The translations under genes were made by a program, and so were the position numbers. Under the pieces are notes generated by a model. That model had not been told where the DNA came from and did no database searches. It saw only the letters and a list, made by a program, of their open reading frames with translations. Of a DNA stretch of 64,000 bases, positions 18,006 to 25,114 are shown in pieces; within the stretch, counting starts at the first letter, position 1, and the number at the start of each line of letters is the position of its first letter. The stretch is taken from NCBI GenBank assembly GCA_947375135.1, contig CANCER010000001.1, forward strand, positions 248,001-312,000, in the 5' to 3' direction. This DNA comes from Comamonadaceae bacterium. Its GTDB lineage: Bacteria > Pseudomonadota > Gammaproteobacteria > Burkholderiales > Burkholderiaceae_C.

Positions 18006-18804
18006 AGGCTTTCGGGAAGGGTTCCAGTTGTTTGTAAAAGTCCATATCGTGGTTGGGCCAGAGCGAGGCCCCCGTCTCAGCGGCCAGCGCCTTGAGCTTG
18101 CGGATGCTGTCTATGGCCTGCGCTTCATTGCCTTGCCAGAGTCCACCTGGGGCAATTTCGTCGTCCAGGTTTTCCTGCAAGTCAGCCGCGTCACCGGCCA
18201 GCAACACCGGCGGGCCTTTGGGCAGTTCAATCCACATCGACATATGGCCGGCGGTGTGGCCGGGCGTGGCGATGGCCTCCACGCCAGGCAGCACGGTGTA
18301 TTCGCCGCGCTGCAGTTTGAACTGCAGAGGCGTTCCCGCATCGTCCACCAAGTCGTCATCCCACACCGCACTGTCCTGGCCGCTGGCGGCGGCATCGCGC
18401 TCGTCACACTGCAGGTGGATTTCGGCACCGCAGCCGCAGCGGCGCAACTCCTTGAGCCCACCGGCATGGTCAAAGTGCAGGTGACCGACAAAGATCACAT
18501 CCACGTCGGACGGTGTCAGACCCAGGCGCGCCAGGTGGTTCGGAATACGCTGCTCCAGCGTCATCTGCGGCGCGGGTATGGGACGCGGCGCCTCCTCGTA
18601 GAAGCGCTTGCGCAAGGCCGGGTCGTTGATCTTGCGGTGGTCGCAGCCCACGTCGTAGAGGATGCGTCCATTACGGGTCTCGATCAGGTAGGCCAGGATA
18701 GGCGCCTCAATCATCTGCCCATGGCCGCGATTGAAGGTGGAGATGGTTTTTTCGTAGCGGTGGGTGGCCGTCAGCAACGGCCACATTTTCAGAACCTGGC
18801 TCAT
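17998..18804 (-). CDS. Metallo-beta-lactamase-fold lactonase (AttM/AiiA/pyridoxolactonase type)
   Basis: A 268-residue zinc hydrolase. The metal motif HLHFDHAGG (H108, H110, D112, H113), the later TPGHTAGHMSMW histidine, the LLAGDAADLQ aspartate and the C-terminal PNHDMDFYK histidine match the AttM/AiiA group of lactonases. That group includes N-acyl-homoserine lactonases and 4-pyridoxolactonase. The ATG at 18804 overlaps the preceding gene's stop in an ATGA arrangement. In this cluster a catabolic lactone is a more natural substrate than a quorum signal, but sequence alone does not decide. Confidence 0.82.
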   Translation of the reverse strand: MSQVLKMWPLLTATHRYEKTISTFNRGHGQMIEAPILAYLIETRNGRILYDVGCDHRKINDPALRKRFYEEAPRPIPAPQMTLEQRIPNHLARLGLTPSDVDVIFVGHLHFDHAGGLKELRRCGCGAEIHLQCDERDAAASGQDSAVWDDDLVDDAGTPLQFKLQRGEYTVLPGVEAIATPGHTAGHMSMWIELPKGPPVLLAGDAADLQENLDDEIAPGGLWQGNEAQAIDSIRKLKALAAETGASLWPNHDMDFYKQLEPFPKAYE

Positions 18805-19310
18805 GCGATTGCCTTTGGGGATGATTCGATTTGTTGCAATGCCTCGGCGCAATGGGCCACCCCACCAAAGATGCCGCCCTCCACTTGCAGCATGTCCAGG
18901 GCGGGTTGCTGCAGGTGCGCTTCGGACGCAGCGCAGGCGTCAGCCACGGTAATGCAATGGTAGCCGCAGTCCGTGGCAGCACGTACCGTGGTGTGCACGC
19001 AGACCTCGGTCGTCACGCCGCGCACCAGCAGACGCCCCAGCGGCCCCGCGTGTCCGATTTTTGCACCTGCTGCAACGCTGCGTGCCAGCTTGGTGGCGGG
19101 GCAGTCACTCAAGTCAGACCTATGGCCTTCACGCGTAAAGATCACCCGCAAGTGGCTCTTGCGCGCGGCTGCAAGCAAAGCCTGCACGTTCGGGATGATC
19201 TCGCGCAGGCGCTGTATGTCCAGCCCGGCTTGAGCCGCATAGCCGCGCGGGTCTAAAAAGTCCCGCTGCATGTCGATGACCAACAAGGCGCTGCAGGCGA
19301 GGTTCAACAT
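18801..19310 (-). CDS. Isochorismatase-family protein with internal in-frame deletion
   Basis: A 169-residue protein. Its N-terminal half (D13 in LLVIDMQRDFLD, then HRSDLSDCPATKLAR and KIGHAGPLGRLLVRG) and C-terminal half (VTTEVCVHTTVRAA with C104, then IFGGVAHCAEALQQ) match biuret/ureido-type isochorismatase hydrolases. Between G98 and V99 the family normally has about 45 more residues carrying the catalytic lysine and the following helix. These are missing with the frame kept open. The product lacks one member of the Asp-Lys-Cys triad and is probably inactive as a hydrolase. Starts 4 bp after the creatininase-family stop; overlaps the lactonase gene by 4 bp. Could be a decaying gene or a repurposed scaffold. 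Confidence 0.75.
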   Translation of the reverse strand: MLNLACSALLVIDMQRDFLDPRGYAAQAGLDIQRLREIIPNVQALLAAARKSHLRVIFTREGHRSDLSDCPATKLARSVAAGAKIGHAGPLGRLLVRGVTTEVCVHTTVRAATDCGYHCITVADACAASEAHLQQPALDMLQVEGGIFGGVAHCAEALQQIESSPKAIA

Positions 19311-19314
19311 GTGC

Positions 19315-20091
19315 TCAGTTACCGCGTGGACCGAAGGTCTCGGTGACGGCGTCCGCCATGCGCTGTGCCAGTTCCAGCGCCATCACCTGGCCCTTCTCGG
19401 CGGTCGAGCCTTTGGCAGACGACAGTACGCCCGAGATCGGCACCCAGTTCTTCTTGGTGGGGTAGACGTCGTAGGGCGGAAAGTCAGCCGGGGGATCGTT
19501 CGGGATCAGATCGGTGCGCACCAGAGCGGGGTGGTAATGCAGCATCATGGAGGTCTCGATCACCGCCGCATGCTCCAGCGCAAAGCCGGGGAAGCCGTCG
19601 GGGAACACATTCGCCAGCGTGGTCTCGGTCAGGAAGTCCCAGTACTCCAAGCGCATCACCTGCAACTTGGCCGAGGGGCCCAGGTCGCGCAACCCTAAGT
19701 CAATGCCTTCAATCAGAAACCACTGGTTTTCGTAGTGTCCATTGACGATGACCAGCTTGGTGGCACCATGGCGCGCGAACTCGCGCACCGCATCGCGCAC
19801 CGAGCCAATCAGGGTGGCCGCGTCCACACTGGTGGTTCCGCAAAAATGCTGGCCGCCGCCGCACTTGGGTTGCGACTTGTAACCATAGGACAGCGTGGGC
19901 GCCACCAGGCCACCCACCAGCGCGGCAGTATCTGCAGATACGGCGGCTGACAACAGGCCATCAGTGCCCAGCGGCAGGTGCGGGCCATGCTGCTCCAGGG
20001 CACCCACCGGCAAGAAGATGGGCGGCTGGTCCTTCAGGATACGGGCCTCGTAGTCGACCCATGAAAGTTGGTTCATCCAAACGGTACTCAT
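19315..20091 (-). CDS. Creatininase-family amidohydrolase
   Basis: A 258-residue metal-dependent amidohydrolase closely resembling true creatininase. VGALEQHGPHLPLGTD (29-44) supplies metal ligands Glu, His and Asp; YGYKSQPKCGGGQHFCGTTS (69-88) and VNGHYENQWFLIEGIDL match the creatininase core, with the later glutamate in LEHAAVIETSMM. Creatininase opens the cyclic amide of creatinine; other family members act on formamidopyrimidines or peptide termini. No creatinase, sarcosine oxidase or N-methylhydantoinase gene is nearby, so creatinine may not be the natural substrate. Its start overlaps the EamA gene's stop by 4 bp and it ends 4 bp before the truncated hydrolase gene. Confidence 0.82.
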   Translation of the reverse strand: MSTVWMNQLSWVDYEARILKDQPPIFLPVGALEQHGPHLPLGTDGLLSAAVSADTAALVGGLVAPTLSYGYKSQPKCGGGQHFCGTTSVDAATLIGSVRDAVREFARHGATKLVIVNGHYENQWFLIEGIDLGLRDLGPSAKLQVMRLEYWDFLTETTLANVFPDGFPGFALEHAAVIETSMMLHYHPALVRTDLIPNDPPADFPPYDVYPTKKNWVPISGVLSSAKGSTAEKGQVMALELAQRMADAVTETFGPRGN

Positions 20092-21011
20092 GTGTTGTCC
20101 TTTAGGGTTGAGAGTGAGGATTCAGGGGAAGGCGCGGGGGCCTGGCTATCGGTAGCTTCCAGCACGGCGGCGCTGCCAATCAAGGCGGCGCCCAGGCATT
20201 CGAGCAACGTCATGGTCTCGCCGCCCAGCAGCGTGGCCGTAAACAACGCGACTACCAGTTCGGCAATGGCAATCACACCGGAGCGACCGGCCTCCAACCG
20301 GGTCACGCTCCATTGCCAGGTAAAGGTCACCAGCGCCATCCAGAGCAGGGAAAACGCCGCCAGCAACCACAGCAGGAGGGGGCTGAAGGTCACCGCGCTG
20401 AAGGCAAAGGCGGACGGGCCGGCCTGGGGTGCGAGCGCCAGCACCATCAGCCAAGAAGTAAAGCCGCAGCCCAGCAGCAGCGCCACCGTCTTGCTTTCGA
20501 TGGGAACACACTGCGCCTTGCGCGCCAGAATGTTGTTGCCCGAGAAGGCAAGCCCCGCAGTCACCGCCAGAAAATCTGCCGTGCTGCCCGGGGCCGAGAA
20601 TGCGGCAGTGCCGCCCACCACCAGAAAGGCACCGCCCAGTGACAGGGCCACCGCACAGGCGCGCCGGAGCGAGACTCGCTCGCCCAGAAACAGGCGCCCG
20701 CCCAGCACCGACCACACAGGCGCCAGATAGAAAAGCAGCATGACCCGCACGACATCGCCGAGCACCATGGCACTGACAAATGCCGTATTGCCCCAGCCGC
20801 CCACCAAGGCAATCAACAGCAGTAGCCCGGCCTGGGCTCGCCAGTGTGCGCGCTGTCGCAGCAGCCAGGGCAGGCCCGCGAGACCTGCGAAACCATAACT
20901 GAGCATGGCCAGTTGCGGACCAGACAAGCCTTGGGTCGCAAAGAACTTGAGCGGCCACCAAGTCAGCCCCCACAAGGAGGAAGAAAACAGCAGGACCAAG
21001 ACGGCGCTCAC
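20088..21011 (-). CDS. EamA/DMT-superfamily transporter
   Basis: A 307-residue integral membrane protein with about ten hydrophobic helices in two EamA repeats (about 1-135 and 150-285). It starts MSAVLVLLFSSSLWGLTWWPLKFFA, a typical DMT permease N-terminus. The GTG at 21011 overlaps the stop of the upstream SDR gene as GTGA, supporting this start over the longer frame that runs through the SDR. The second repeat ends about 25 residues before a hydrophilic tail. DMT proteins move small metabolites, often outwards. Its position between catabolic genes suggests substrate uptake or by-product export. Confidence 0.85.
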   Translation of the reverse strand: MSAVLVLLFSSSLWGLTWWPLKFFATQGLSGPQLAMLSYGFAGLAGLPWLLRQRAHWRAQAGLLLLIALVGGWGNTAFVSAMVLGDVVRVMLLFYLAPVWSVLGGRLFLGERVSLRRACAVALSLGGAFLVVGGTAAFSAPGSTADFLAVTAGLAFSGNNILARKAQCVPIESKTVALLLGCGFTSWLMVLALAPQAGPSAFAFSAVTFSPLLLWLLAAFSLLWMALVTFTWQWSVTRLEAGRSGVIAIAELVVALFTATLLGGETMTLLECLGAALIGSAAVLEATDSQAPAPSPESSLSTLKDNT

Positions 21012-21772
21012 GGCATCACCGATCCGCCGTTGGGGCCCAGGACCTGTCCGCAATAAAAGCGTGACAAGTCGCTGGCCAGAAACAGCGCGGTGGCCGCAAT
21101 TTCTTCCGCTTGGGCAAAGCGGCGCTGCGGGATGGCCAGTTCCAGCTCTATCGTCTCGGCGCTCATGGATTCCAGCGACACCATGGCGGTGTCCACCGGC
21201 CCCGGTGCAATCGCATTCACCCGGATGGCGGGTGCGAACTCGCGCGCCAGCGAGCGCGTGAGGCCGATCACTCCGGCCTTGGCCGTGCAGTAGGCGGCAA
21301 AATTGGCCCGACCCAGAATGCCCAGGTCCGAGGCAATGTTGACGACCACGCCCTGGCCTCTGGCCACCATGCCGGGCAGCACTGCGCGGCACATCAGAAA
21401 CACCGATTTCAGGTCCACATTCAGCATGCGGTCCCACTCGGCCTCGGTGGTGTCCAGAAAGGGCTTCTCCTGGATGATGCCGGCGTTGTTGACCAGAATG
21501 TCTACCGCGGGCGCGACGGCTGCCAGCTGCGCCAGCATGGCGGACACGGCGCGGCCGTCCGACACATCGGCTTCAATGGCCCAGGCCCTGCCGCCCGCTG
21601 CGGTGATGCGGTCCACCAGCGCGTGGGCTTGCTCGGTACGGCCCAAATGGTTGACGACGACGGCCGCGCCGGCCTGCGCCAAGCGCAACGCGGTGGCATG
21701 CCCGATACCGGTGGCTGCACCGGTGATGAGCGCCGTTCGACCCTCCAGGTTCAGGCGGTTCAAGTCCCTCAC
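21008..21772 (-). CDS. Short-chain dehydrogenase/reductase
   Basis: A 254-residue classical SDR. The cofactor motif TGAATGIG (17-24), the NNAG strand, a catalytic Ser region (VVNIASDLGILG) and YCTAKAG with the YxxxK dyad are present. The C-terminus (FYCGQVLGPNGGSVMP) is of the 3-oxoacyl-ACP-reductase-like type. The start is GTG at 21772, overlapping the upstream SDR stop by 4 bp. Most such enzymes oxidise secondary alcohols with NAD(P); the true substrate is unknown. Two different SDRs side by side suggest consecutive oxidations in the pathway. Confidence 0.85.
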   Translation of the reverse strand: MRDLNRLNLEGRTALITGAATGIGHATALRLAQAGAAVVVNHLGRTEQAHALVDRITAAGGRAWAIEADVSDGRAVSAMLAQLAAVAPAVDILVNNAGIIQEKPFLDTTEAEWDRMLNVDLKSVFLMCRAVLPGMVARGQGVVVNIASDLGILGRANFAAYCTAKAGVIGLTRSLAREFAPAIRVNAIAPGPVDTAMVSLESMSAETIELELAIPQRRFAQAEEIAATALFLASDLSRFYCGQVLGPNGGSVMP

Positions 21773-22557
21773 GCCATCACCTCGCCATTGCTGGCAACCA
21801 GGCTTTGCCCTGTCATGCAGCGTGCGTCCTCACTGGCCAAAAACAAATAGACACCGGCGATGTCGGCGGGCGTCAGCATGCCCGTTAGCGCCTGGCCAGA
21901 CAGGATCTCTCGCTCGACCTCGGCCTCGGTGCGGCCCTGGGTTTGCGCCATGCTGCGCAGCGAGGCCATGGCCGCATCGGTGCGTATCCAGCCCGGACAC
22001 ACCGCGTTGACGCGTATGCCACGCGGCCCGAGTTCCCAGGCCAGGGCGCGGGTCAGGCCAATCACTGCATGCTTGCTGGCCACATAAGCCGAAAAATCAG
22101 CCACCCCGGTTTTTCCCCAGATCGAGGCCTGATTAATGATGCTGGCGCCGGGGGCCAGGCAGGGCAGCAGCGCGCGGGTGAGGCGGGCCATGCTGGTGAC
22201 GTTGTTATCCAGCAGTTGCGCCCAACGGGCGTTGGCATCGGTGGCTGTATCGGACAGCGGCGTGGGGTACTCCACCCCGGCGTTGTTGACCAGCACATGC
22301 ACCTGTCGGTGCGCTGCGCTGAGCTGCGCTGCCACGGCCAGAACAGCAGCATCGTCCGACAGATCGCATCCATAGGCGCTCACTGCGGTAATGCCCTTGA
22401 GTTCCTGCGCCACCGACTGCAGAGCATCATGAGACCGGTCCAGCAACACCAGCTCAGCCTCTTGCAGTGCAAAGGCCAGGGCCAGGGCGCGACCTATGCC
22501 ACTGGCCGCACCCGTAACTACCACCAACTGATTGCGCAGGCCATAACTTTGTGCCAT
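21769..22557 (-). CDS. Short-chain dehydrogenase/reductase
   Basis: A 262-residue classical SDR with cofactor motif TGAASGIG (15-22), NNAG, a catalytic serine region (SIINQASIWGKTG) and YVASKHA containing YxxxK. It ends VYLFLASEDARCMTGQSLVASNGEVMA, the usual SDR C-terminal helix and lid. It lies 7 bp after the desaturase-like gene and overlaps the next SDR gene by 4 bp. The sequence is clearly different from the adjacent SDR, so this is not a recent tandem duplication. Substrate unknown. Confidence 0.85.
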   Translation of the reverse strand: MAQSYGLRNQLVVVTGAASGIGRALALAFALQEAELVLLDRSHDALQSVAQELKGITAVSAYGCDLSDDAAVLAVAAQLSAAHRQVHVLVNNAGVEYPTPLSDTATDANARWAQLLDNNVTSMARLTRALLPCLAPGASIINQASIWGKTGVADFSAYVASKHAVIGLTRALAWELGPRGIRVNAVCPGWIRTDAAMASLRSMAQTQGRTEAEVEREILSGQALTGMLTPADIAGVYLFLASEDARCMTGQSLVASNGEVMA

Positions 22558-22564
22558 GCGCTGC

Positions 22565-23599
22565 CTACACCGCGGTCAGGAACGACACACCGACCGCACC
22601 CAAAAAGGTGTTGGCCCGACCGGGCGTTCCCACCGCCGCTACTGCGCCATAGTCATCGGCCAGGATGCGCTTGACGCGGTTGACGTGAAAGCTTCGCAGC
22701 AAGGTGCCCACGGTGACCACTTGTGCGTAATCCACCGGGTACAGCTCGTGGTGGTAGGCCGGCAGCCGGTACCAGGGCATGGTGGGGCGCTCATGGTGCG
22801 CGTTGTGAAAACCGAAGTTCAGCCACAGCAGGTTCAGGATGCGGGTGGCCAGGCCATTGCCCACACCCACCACGTCGCTGAAAGTATTGGCCTGCTCGTA
22901 GGCGCGGTCGCGGATCATCTCTTTGGGCAGGGGCGTGTCGTCCAAAATGGGGTAAGCAATATATGTATGCTGGAAGCAGTCGGCAAAGCGCAACAGGGTG
23001 ATAAATGCCAGGACGGCCGCACAGTACAACAGCAACGCCTTCAGCGACACCACGCCCAGCAGCGTCAGGCCGGAGAGTCGCACCAGTGCAATACCCACAA
23101 TTCGTAAGCGGGAGGCCGCAGTAGCGCCCTTTCCAGACTTCAAAAATGGCATGGCAATCACAAAGCCGCGCATCAAAAATTCAACTGCCGGAAAGTAGGC
23201 CCACTCAAGCGCCAACACGCTGCCCCGAAACCAGGCGGGGGCCTGCAACAGGAAGCCCTTGGCATCAAAGGTGATGACGTCGGCGCGCTCGACATGGTGG
23301 CGCATGTGCTTGCGGCGCATGTCGTCAAAACGCGCATAGCAGCTGCCGTTGAGCCAGCTCATCAGGGTGCCCCAGCGGCCATTAGCCGCTGCACTCTTGA
23401 AGATGGCCTGGTGCGCAAACTCGTGGATAAAGTAAGCCGACCAGGTCAGGCTTAGCACCATGCACGCCACGCCCAGCAGGCTCCAGCCCCAGGGGCCCGC
23501 CATCATCAGGCCCAGACCCAACGGATACAGCAGCACCGTGGCCGCCAACGCCAGCGTGTTGGGCCACACGCCATCGGGATATCGGTAAATGGATTTCAC
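22565..23599 (-). CDS. Membrane di-iron fatty-acid-desaturase-family oxygenase
   Basis: A 344-residue membrane protein with the three histidine boxes of the desaturase/hydroxylase family: HEFAHQ (about 64-69), HMRHH (about 99-103) and FHNAHHERPTMPWYRLPAYHH near the end (about 265-285), set among hydrophobic segments. The GTG start at 23599 is supported by GGAGG 8 bases upstream. Family members desaturate or hydroxylate lipids, alkyl chains or ring methyl groups using O2. As the first gene of a catabolic cluster it may catalyse the initial attack on the substrate. A hairpin about 95 bp upstream separates it from the guanidine transporter gene. Confidence 0.82.
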   Translation of the reverse strand: MKSIYRYPDGVWPNTLALAATVLLYPLGLGLMMAGPWGWSLLGVACMVLSLTWSAYFIHEFAHQAIFKSAAANGRWGTLMSWLNGSCYARFDDMRRKHMRHHVERADVITFDAKGFLLQAPAWFRGSVLALEWAYFPAVEFLMRGFVIAMPFLKSGKGATAASRLRIVGIALVRLSGLTLLGVVSLKALLLYCAAVLAFITLLRFADCFQHTYIAYPILDDTPLPKEMIRDRAYEQANTFSDVVGVGNGLATRILNLLWLNFGFHNAHHERPTMPWYRLPAYHHELYPVDYAQVVTVGTLLRSFHVNRVKRILADDYGAVAAVGTPGRANTFLGAVGVSFLTAV

Positions 23600-23692
23600 G
23601 GTTTAAACCTCCAAAAAGAAGTTGGAATTTGCCATTGCGCATTCCATGACCATGTAGCGGCCCGGAGTGGCAGAAAATACCGAAATTGAAAC

Positions 23693-23714
23693 CGGGAAGC
23701 GCGTCGGCTTCCCG
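23693..23714 (-). terminator. Stem-loop after the substrate-binding protein gene
   Basis: A perfect 8-bp stem CGGGAAGC/GCTTCCCG with a 6-base loop lies 15 bp downstream of the binding-protein stop codon on the minus strand. It is followed by a mixed T-rich stretch rather than a clean T-run. It probably terminates or stabilises the guanidine-inducible transcript and separates it from the desaturase cluster. Confidence 0.5.
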
Positions 23715-23728
23715 TTCTGCCGCGTGGA

Positions 23729-24787
23729 TTACTTCTTGGCGAGTGCCGTAACGAACTGCGCGTCGAACGTCGCTTCGGTGGTAGGCACCGACTTGATCTG
23801 GCCCTTGGCCAGCAGCAGTTTGCCGATCACATCGCCGCTTCCGTAGTAGGACGTAGTGCTGGTGGATTTGACGAATGCCTTGGGCATTTCAGCCACGGGG
23901 ATGTTGTAGACACCGGTGAGTTGCTCTTTGACTTCCTTGGGTGTCACGCCCATGAACTTGCCAATGATTTTGTAGGACTCTTCGGGCTTGGCCTTCATGT
24001 AGGCCAAGCCGTCCAGGTAGGCCTTGAGAATGCTGGAAATTTCGGTGGGCTTGGCCTTGATGACCTTGTCGTCAAATACCAGCACATCGGCGATCAGGCC
24101 GGGCGCATCCTTGCTGGAGAACACCACCTTGAACTTCTTGCCGCCGCCCTGGCTGACGATTTGCGACAGACTGGGCTCGTAGGTCACGCCGATGGGCATC
24201 TGACCCGAGGCCATGGCAGCGGGCACACCTTCGGGCGTCATGTTGACGGGCGTTATGTCCTTGTCAGTGAGGCCGGCAGTTTTGAGCGCGTAGGACAGCA
24301 GGAAGTCAGAAGGCGACAGGGGATTGAAGCCTACTTTCTTGCCCTTGAAGTCGGCAATCTTGGTGATCGTCTTGTCGGCCACGATGGCGTCGCCACCATT
24401 GGAGTAGTCAATCGGCATCACCACTTTTTGCGCTTGGCCCGCAGCCACCTGACCGACCACCTGGTCATAGGTCAGCATGCCACCGTCAATCGCGCCACTG
24501 GCAATGGCCGAGGGGATCAGGGCGGGGTCGGTAAAGACCTGCAGCGAGACCTTGAGGTTGTATTTCTTATAGAGGTCCAGCGCCTCGGCCACATAGAACG
24601 GGCCATAGCCGATCCAAACCACGGTGCCGATCTTCATGCTGGGGCCGGCTGCAAATGCGCTGCTGGCGGCTGCCACCAGAGCCAGCGTGGCGAGGGGTTT
24701 GAACAGTCGATTCATCAACGTGCCAGCGGTTTTGCCGGGACCGGTCAATGTGACAGTAGATGCCTTGAATAGTGTGAAGGTGCCCAT
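23729..24787 (-). CDS. ABC transporter substrate-binding protein of the guanidine regulon
   Basis: A 352-residue SsuA/TauA/ThiY-like periplasmic binding protein of the type associated with urea/guanidine carboxylase loci. A signal peptide is clear (LFKPLATLALVAAASSAFA, about residues 28-46), and GTVVWIGYGPFYVAEALDL opens the mature domain. The ATG at 24787 has GGAG 7 bases upstream; an internal ATG at 24715 gives a more ordinary signal peptide but has no good ribosome site. It is controlled by its own guanidine-I riboswitch and sigma-54 promoter. It is physically separate from its permease and ATPase, encoded about 8 kb upstream. Confidence 0.85.
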   Translation of the reverse strand: MGTFTLFKASTVTLTGPGKTAGTLMNRLFKPLATLALVAAASSAFAAGPSMKIGTVVWIGYGPFYVAEALDLYKKYNLKVSLQVFTDPALIPSAIASGAIDGGMLTYDQVVGQVAAGQAQKVVMPIDYSNGGDAIVADKTITKIADFKGKKVGFNPLSPSDFLLSYALKTAGLTDKDITPVNMTPEGVPAAMASGQMPIGVTYEPSLSQIVSQGGGKKFKVVFSSKDAPGLIADVLVFDDKVIKAKPTEISSILKAYLDGLAYMKAKPEESYKIIGKFMGVTPKEVKEQLTGVYNIPVAEMPKAFVKSTSTTSYYGSGDVIGKLLLAKGQIKSVPTTEATFDAQFVTALAKK

Positions 24788-24842
24788 GATGAAACTCCAG
24801 AAGTGAATAAAAAAACGCGCAGGAAGAAACGATCGATACGTC

Positions 24843-24960
24843 GCTCTCCCGGGCTTTTATCCCTCCGTGGAATCCTGATGCTTCTGCCACCAGAACCGGT
24901 GCACTCTCGGACCAGACATCTTGCAACTGCGTGCTTGCAAGACCGGAACCCTAGTGCACC
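24843..24960 (-). promoter_or_regulatory. Guanidine-I (ykkC) riboswitch, copy 1
   Basis: On the minus strand the conserved guanidine-I aptamer elements occur in order: CTAGGGTTCCGG at the 5' side (24943-24954), CTGGTCCGAGAG in the middle, and GGGATAAAAGCCCGGGAGA at the 3' side, linked by variable hairpins. The sequence after the aptamer can pair with the conserved GGGAG stretch and leads to a run of seven T (24809-24815). This suggests a transcription-termination expression platform that opens when guanidinium binds. It controls the binding-protein gene. Confidence 0.9.
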
Positions 24961-25035
24961 TATCTGAACATGAGTGAAGCAAGTTAAGCATGTTTTTCCA
25001 ACACACCGAACCGCTCTACCTGCACTGTTAACGTG

Positions 25036-25051
25036 AGCAACATGCGTGCCA
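25036..25051 (-). promoter_or_regulatory. Sigma-54 promoter upstream of riboswitch 1
   Basis: The minus strand reads TGGCACGCATGTTGCT, an exact match to the -24/-12 consensus TGGCACG-N4-TTGCW. It lies about 75 bp upstream of the riboswitch aptamer. A TGGTGCA half-site resembling NtrC-binding sequence lies about 50 bp further upstream (25101-25107). Nitrogen-limitation control through NtrC is the natural inference. Confidence 0.8.
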
Positions 25052-25114
25052 TGTTTGATGGATTTGCGGGTGCGCGAAAAGTTCCTTTGGCAAGACATCG
25101 TGCACCAATAGCAC

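Noticed and set aside
17998..18804. Quorum-quenching role for the lactonase
   Set aside because: No acyl-homoserine-lactone synthase or LuxR gene is in the window and the gene is buried in a catabolic-looking operon; the fold alone does not prove the substrate.
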